Assembly: GCA_902598735.1 (NCBI GenBank)
Contig: CACKCM010000001.1
Location: 121,015 to 185,014 of the forward strand
Source: an uncultured Pelagibacteraceae bacterium
Lineage (GTDB): Bacteria; Pseudomonadota; Alphaproteobacteria; Pelagibacterales; Pelagibacteraceae
Reading direction: 5' to 3'
Length of the DNA stretch: 64,000 bases
Shown here one piece after another: positions 61,497 to 64,000 of the stretch. Under the pieces are notes generated by a model that made no database searches, was not told the origin of the DNA, and was given only the letters and a program-made list of their open reading frames with translations. The position numbers were made by a program, and so were the translations under genes. Numbering within the stretch: the stretch's first letter is position 1; each line of letters starts with the position of its first letter.

Positions 61497-62105
61497 TTAT
61501 CCTATTAAAAAAATACCAACTTTTGAAAAAAGATTTTTTATTTCTAAATTACTTTTTTTTATTAATGAAGTTTTATTTTCATTAACCCCAACAACTCTTT
61601 TTATATTAATATTTTTTTCGTCACAGAAATTAAACAGATCTTTTATAGTGCACATATGTAAATTAGGGGTATTATACCATGTGTTTGGCAATGTTTTTGT
61701 AACTGGCATTTTACCAAAAAACAAAAGCTTTGTTCTTACTTTCCAATAACCAAAATTTGGAATTGAAATAACAACTGATTTTCCAATTCTCAAAAGATGT
61801 TTTAAAACTTTTTCTGGCTCATAAAAAGCTTGAAGAGTCTGACTAAGCACTACATAATCAAATGACTGATCAGGAAATTGATGTAATTCAGTTTCAGCAT
61901 TTCCTTGAATAACTGGCAAACCTTTGTAAATACATTCTTGGACATTATCCCGATTTAGCTCAAGTCCTCGAATTTCTATATTTTTTTCTTTTTTTAAAAA
62001 ATACATTAATGATCCGTCTCCACAACCCACATCAAGAACTCTTGTATTTTTAGGTAACAAGTCTGCTATTACTTTAAATTCTTTTTTCATTTTTAAATTT
62101 TTCAT
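61497..62105 (-). CDS. metW: Methionine biosynthesis protein MetW
   Basis: MetW is a methyltransferase-fold partner of MetX in homoserine acylation. The 202-residue protein has IADLLPKNTRVLDVGCGDGSLM near residue 12 (SAM-fold motif I), VLSQTLQAFYEPEKVL (about 85-100) and SIPNFGYWKVR, all MetW hallmarks. The ATG at 62105 overlaps metX by 32 bp; a second ATG at 62090 (MKKEFK) gives a more usual N-terminus. It is co-transcribed with metX. Confidence 0.94.
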   Translation of the reverse strand: MKNLKMKKEFKVIADLLPKNTRVLDVGCGDGSLMYFLKKEKNIEIRGLELNRDNVQECIYKGLPVIQGNAETELHQFPDQSFDYVVLSQTLQAFYEPEKVLKHLLRIGKSVVISIPNFGYWKVRTKLLFFGKMPVTKTLPNTWYNTPNLHMCTIKDLFNFCDEKNINIKRVVGVNENKTSLIKKSNLEIKNLFSKVGIFLIG

Positions 62106-63213
62106 GCATCGAGTCGATAAACCCTTTAAGTGTTTTTAAAAATTCAGGCTCATTAAGTAAAAAAGAATCATGTCCTTTATCTGTAACAATTTCGGAATAT
62201 GATACATCCGCGCCTGAAGCGTTCAATGCAATTACAATATCTTTATTATCTTTTGTTGTGTAAAGCCAGTCAGAGGAAAATGATATAATTAAGAATTTAG
62301 TTTTTTGATTTTTAAAAGCCTCTACCAAACCACCTTTAAATTGTTTTGCGAGATCGAAATAATCCATTGCTCTAGTTATATATAGTACTGAGTTAGCATC
62401 AAATCTTTCCACAAAAGCATAACCCTGATGTCTCAAATAGCTCTCAACTTGGAAGTCTGCATTAAAACTAAATTCATAGTCTGCTTTCTCTTGTAATTTT
62501 CTTCCAAATTTTTCTTGCATACCTTTTTCAGATAAGTAGCTAATATGACCAACCATTCTTGCAACAGCTAAACCGTTTTTGGGTTGAACACCTTTCAAGA
62601 CGTACTGACCGTTATCCCATACAGGGTCAGCCATAATCGCTTGACGAGCTAATTCGTTTAAAGCAATATTTTGAGCGCTATGACTTGAGCTACAAGCTAT
62701 TGGAATTGCTGAAAAAGTTTTATCTGGAAATGTTGCACAAAATTGCAATAGCTGCATTCCGCCCATTGAGCCGCCTGTCGCACATAAAAGTTTCTTTATA
62801 CCAAGATACTCGATTAAAGATTCTTGAGCTCTTACCATATCTTTAATTGTTATTACTGGAAAATCTAAACCGTAGGGTTTTTTTGTTTCAAGATTAATAT
62901 TTCTAGGTCCAAATGATCCCATACAACCGCCAATTACATTAGCACAGATAACAAAATATTTATTTGTATCTAAAGCTTTACCTGGACCGACTGCAGTAAT
63001 CCACCATCCCTCCTTATTTGTAATAGGATTTGTTCCAGTTATAAATTGATCACCAGTTAGTGCATGAAACACCAATATAGCATTATCCTTATTTTCATTT
63101 AATTCTCCATAAGTCTCGTATGCGAGAGGAAAATTACTTATAGTTTTACCACAATCAAGTCTAAGTGGTTTTGTAACATCTAGTTTCTTTATATTTTCAA
63201 GTTTTATGTTCAT
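62074..63213 (-). CDS. metX: Homoserine O-acyltransferase MetX
   Basis: MetX acylates homoserine (acetyl or succinyl donor cannot be told reliably by eye) at the start of methionine synthesis. The 379-residue alpha/beta hydrolase-fold protein has ALTGDQFITG (51-60), NVIGGCMGSFGP (92-103), the nucleophile S149 in GGSMGGMQ, and the late Asp and His in FSSDWLY and KGHDSFLL. A SAM-II riboswitch and terminator lie immediately upstream, so expression should fall when SAM is abundant. The ATG is only two bases from the terminator U-tract, leaving no room for a normal ribosome-binding site. Confidence 0.96.
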   Translation of the reverse strand: MNIKLENIKKLDVTKPLRLDCGKTISNFPLAYETYGELNENKDNAILVFHALTGDQFITGTNPITNKEGWWITAVGPGKALDTNKYFVICANVIGGCMGSFGPRNINLETKKPYGLDFPVITIKDMVRAQESLIEYLGIKKLLCATGGSMGGMQLLQFCATFPDKTFSAIPIACSSSHSAQNIALNELARQAIMADPVWDNGQYVLKGVQPKNGLAVARMVGHISYLSEKGMQEKFGRKLQEKADYEFSFNADFQVESYLRHQGYAFVERFDANSVLYITRAMDYFDLAKQFKGGLVEAFKNQKTKFLIISFSSDWLYTTKDNKDIVIALNASGADVSYSEIVTDKGHDSFLLNEPEFLKTLKGFIDSMHEKFKNEKRI

Positions 63214-63215
63214 CC

Positions 63216-63241
63216 AAAAAAAAAGCCCAGCTAAACTGGGC
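63216..63241 (-). terminator. Riboswitch-controlled intrinsic terminator before metX
   Basis: On the minus strand GCCCAG and CTGGGC form a 6-bp stem around TTTAG, followed by nine Ts (63216-63224). It is a strong terminator placed between the SAM-II aptamer and the metX ATG. Its loop segment TTTAGCT can pair with the aptamer segment AGCTAAA. Confidence 0.9.
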
Positions 63242-63243
63242 GT

Positions 63244-63296
63244 CCCCTTTTTAGCTAAATTTGTTATGCGCTTGCAATATGGTTAAATCAGCGCGA
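63244..63296 (-). ncRNA. SAM-II riboswitch (metX leader)
   Basis: The minus strand has the SAM-II consensus nearly base for base: CGCGCTGATTTAACC, then ATATTGCAAGCGC, then an A/U-rich stretch and the pseudoknot strand TTTAGCTAAAAAGGGG. The paired GCGC segments lie at 63291-63294 and 63268-63271. SAM-II binds S-adenosylmethionine through an H-type pseudoknot and is typical of alphaproteobacterial metA/metX leaders. The aptamer starts at about the first transcribed base, and the terminator follows within three bases. Confidence 0.95.
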
Positions 63297-63300
63297 ATAA

Positions 63301-63329
63301 TGTTTACTAAATCATCACAAACTTGTCAA
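63301..63329 (-). promoter_or_regulatory. Sigma-70 promoter of metX-metW
   Basis: On the minus strand a perfect TTGACA (63324-63329) has a 17-base spacer before TAAACA (63301-63306). Transcription should begin near 63293-63296, exactly at the SAM-II aptamer. Confidence 0.8.
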
Positions 63330-63389
63330 TTTTATATACGATAAAGAGCTATAGAAAAACTTAAACAATTTAGATAATACATTAATTAA

Positions 63390-64000
63390 ATGAGATTTCC
63401 GAAACCAAATAACATTGTTGCGGAGAAATATGTTGCTGGAATGAGCTTATTCAAGAGCAAATTAGCAAAGATTAAATTATCAGCTAATGAGTCTGCTCTT
63501 GGTCCTAGCCCAAAAGCAAGAAAACAATACTTAGAGGTTTCAAAAAACTTTGCAAGATACCCTGACTCCGATGGAAACTTTTTAAGAAAAACGCTAGCTA
63601 AGAAGTTTAAGATTGATAAAAATAGAATAATCTTAGGATCAGGTTCTGATCAAATTTTTGAACTTATATGTAAATCGTTCCTAAAGAAAGGAGATGAAGT
63701 TATAGTCCCTAAGTTTAGTTTTATAATTTACCGAATTTACAGCAGAATGAATGGAGCAAAAGTTATTTATTCGAAAGAGAATAATTTTACTGTTTCAACT
63801 AAAGATATACTTAAAAAAGTTACGAGAAAAACTAAAATAGTTTTCCTAGCTAACCCAAATAATCCAACTGGAACATATATTCCAAAGAAAGAATTACTCT
63901 TTTTAAGAAAAAAACTAAGAAGTGATATCTTGTTAGTAGTAGATGATGCTTATTTTGAGTATGTAAAAAATAAAGATTATTTATCTGGTTTAAAAACTTT
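63390..64000 (+). CDS. hisC: Histidinol-phosphate aminotransferase HisC, N-terminal part (runs off the window)
   Basis: The open frame begins at the ATG at 63390 and continues through the window edge, giving about 203 residues. It has KLSANESALGPSPKA (about 30-44), ARYPDSDGNFLRKTLA (about 55-70), GSGSDQIFELI (about 83-93), LANPNNPTGTY (about 151-161) and the start of the VDDAYFEYV segment (about 186-194), all typical of HisC. The PLP lysine lies beyond the edge. In other alphaproteobacteria a hisC copy next to metX is paired with tyrA-type arogenate/prephenate dehydrogenase, so a role in aromatic as well as histidine synthesis is possible. Confidence 0.9.
   Translation, partial: MRFPKPNNIVAEKYVAGMSLFKSKLAKIKLSANESALGPSPKARKQYLEVSKNFARYPDSDGNFLRKTLAKKFKIDKNRIILGSGSDQIFELICKSFLKKGDEVIVPKFSFIIYRIYSRMNGAKVIYSKENNFTVSTKDILKKVTRKTKIVFLANPNNPTGTYIPKKELLFLRKKLRSDILLVVDDAYFEYVKNKDYLSGLKT

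Noticed and set aside
63323..63378. Promoter for hisC divergent from metX
   Set aside because: TTGTCA is present but no -10 lies at an acceptable distance, and GATAAT at 63373-63378 lacks a matching -35.

Overview
This window looks like a chromosomal segment from a SAR11-clade marine alphaproteobacterium (Candidatus Pelagibacter or a close relative). The sequence is very AT-rich. Genes are packed with 0-30 bp gaps or ATGA-type overlaps, and no intergenic stretch reaches 300 bp. Gene order is alphaproteobacterial (rplU-rpmA-obgE-proB-proA-nadD-rsfS; sucCDAB-lpd next to mdh; metX-metW with a SAM-II riboswitch). No rRNA, tRNA, transposase, prophage or CRISPR array was seen.

Layout. (1) 1-1072: end of a DUF2794 gene and yciB (minus), with hspQ divergent. 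(2) 1247-5903: cytochrome c maturation operon ccmCDEFGH, then a PagL-like outer-membrane gene. (3) 5909-19708: a hydroxyacid utilisation block with an FMN-dependent 2-hydroxyacid dehydrogenase, an aminotransferase, glycolate oxidase glcDEF, a D-2-hydroxyacid dehydrogenase, a tripartite TRAP transporter, an amidase, a DMT exporter and an alpha/beta hydrolase. (4) 19691-24698: ftsY and dapF (minus), divergent from ffh-rpsP-trmD-rplS; ffh has a structured leader. (5) 24705-28812: leuCDB and asd. (6) 28833-34579 and 39656-47346: TCA-cycle genes sdhCDAB, mmsA, mdh, sucCDAB and lpd, interrupted at 34572-39652 by an island of two large membrane glycosyltransferase-like proteins, a family 2 glycosyltransferase, a small anchored protein and an FkbM methyltransferase. 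(7) 47375-54174: priA and atpHAGDC. (8) 54164-61495 (minus): rppH, ctpA, rsfS, nadD, proA, proB, obgE, rpmA, rplU, gloB. (9) 61497-64000: metW and metX (minus) under a SAM-II riboswitch, then a divergent histidinol-phosphate aminotransferase gene that runs off the end.

The genes describe an oxidative heterotroph living on small organic acids. Hydroxyacids brought in or made internally can be oxidised to keto acids, glyoxylate may be aminated to glycine or reduced back, and carbon enters a complete 2-oxoglutarate-to-succinate-to-fumarate segment plus malate dehydrogenase (fumarase lies elsewhere). Electrons pass to a respiratory chain whose c-type cytochromes need the ccm genes, and ATP is made by the F1 complex. 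The best candidates for new biology are RNA-level: a SAM-II aptamer with a visible antiterminator/terminator switch ending two bases before the metX start, a three-hairpin ffh leader, and a long hairpin upstream of ccmC. The glycan island inside the TCA operon is the main accessory insertion.
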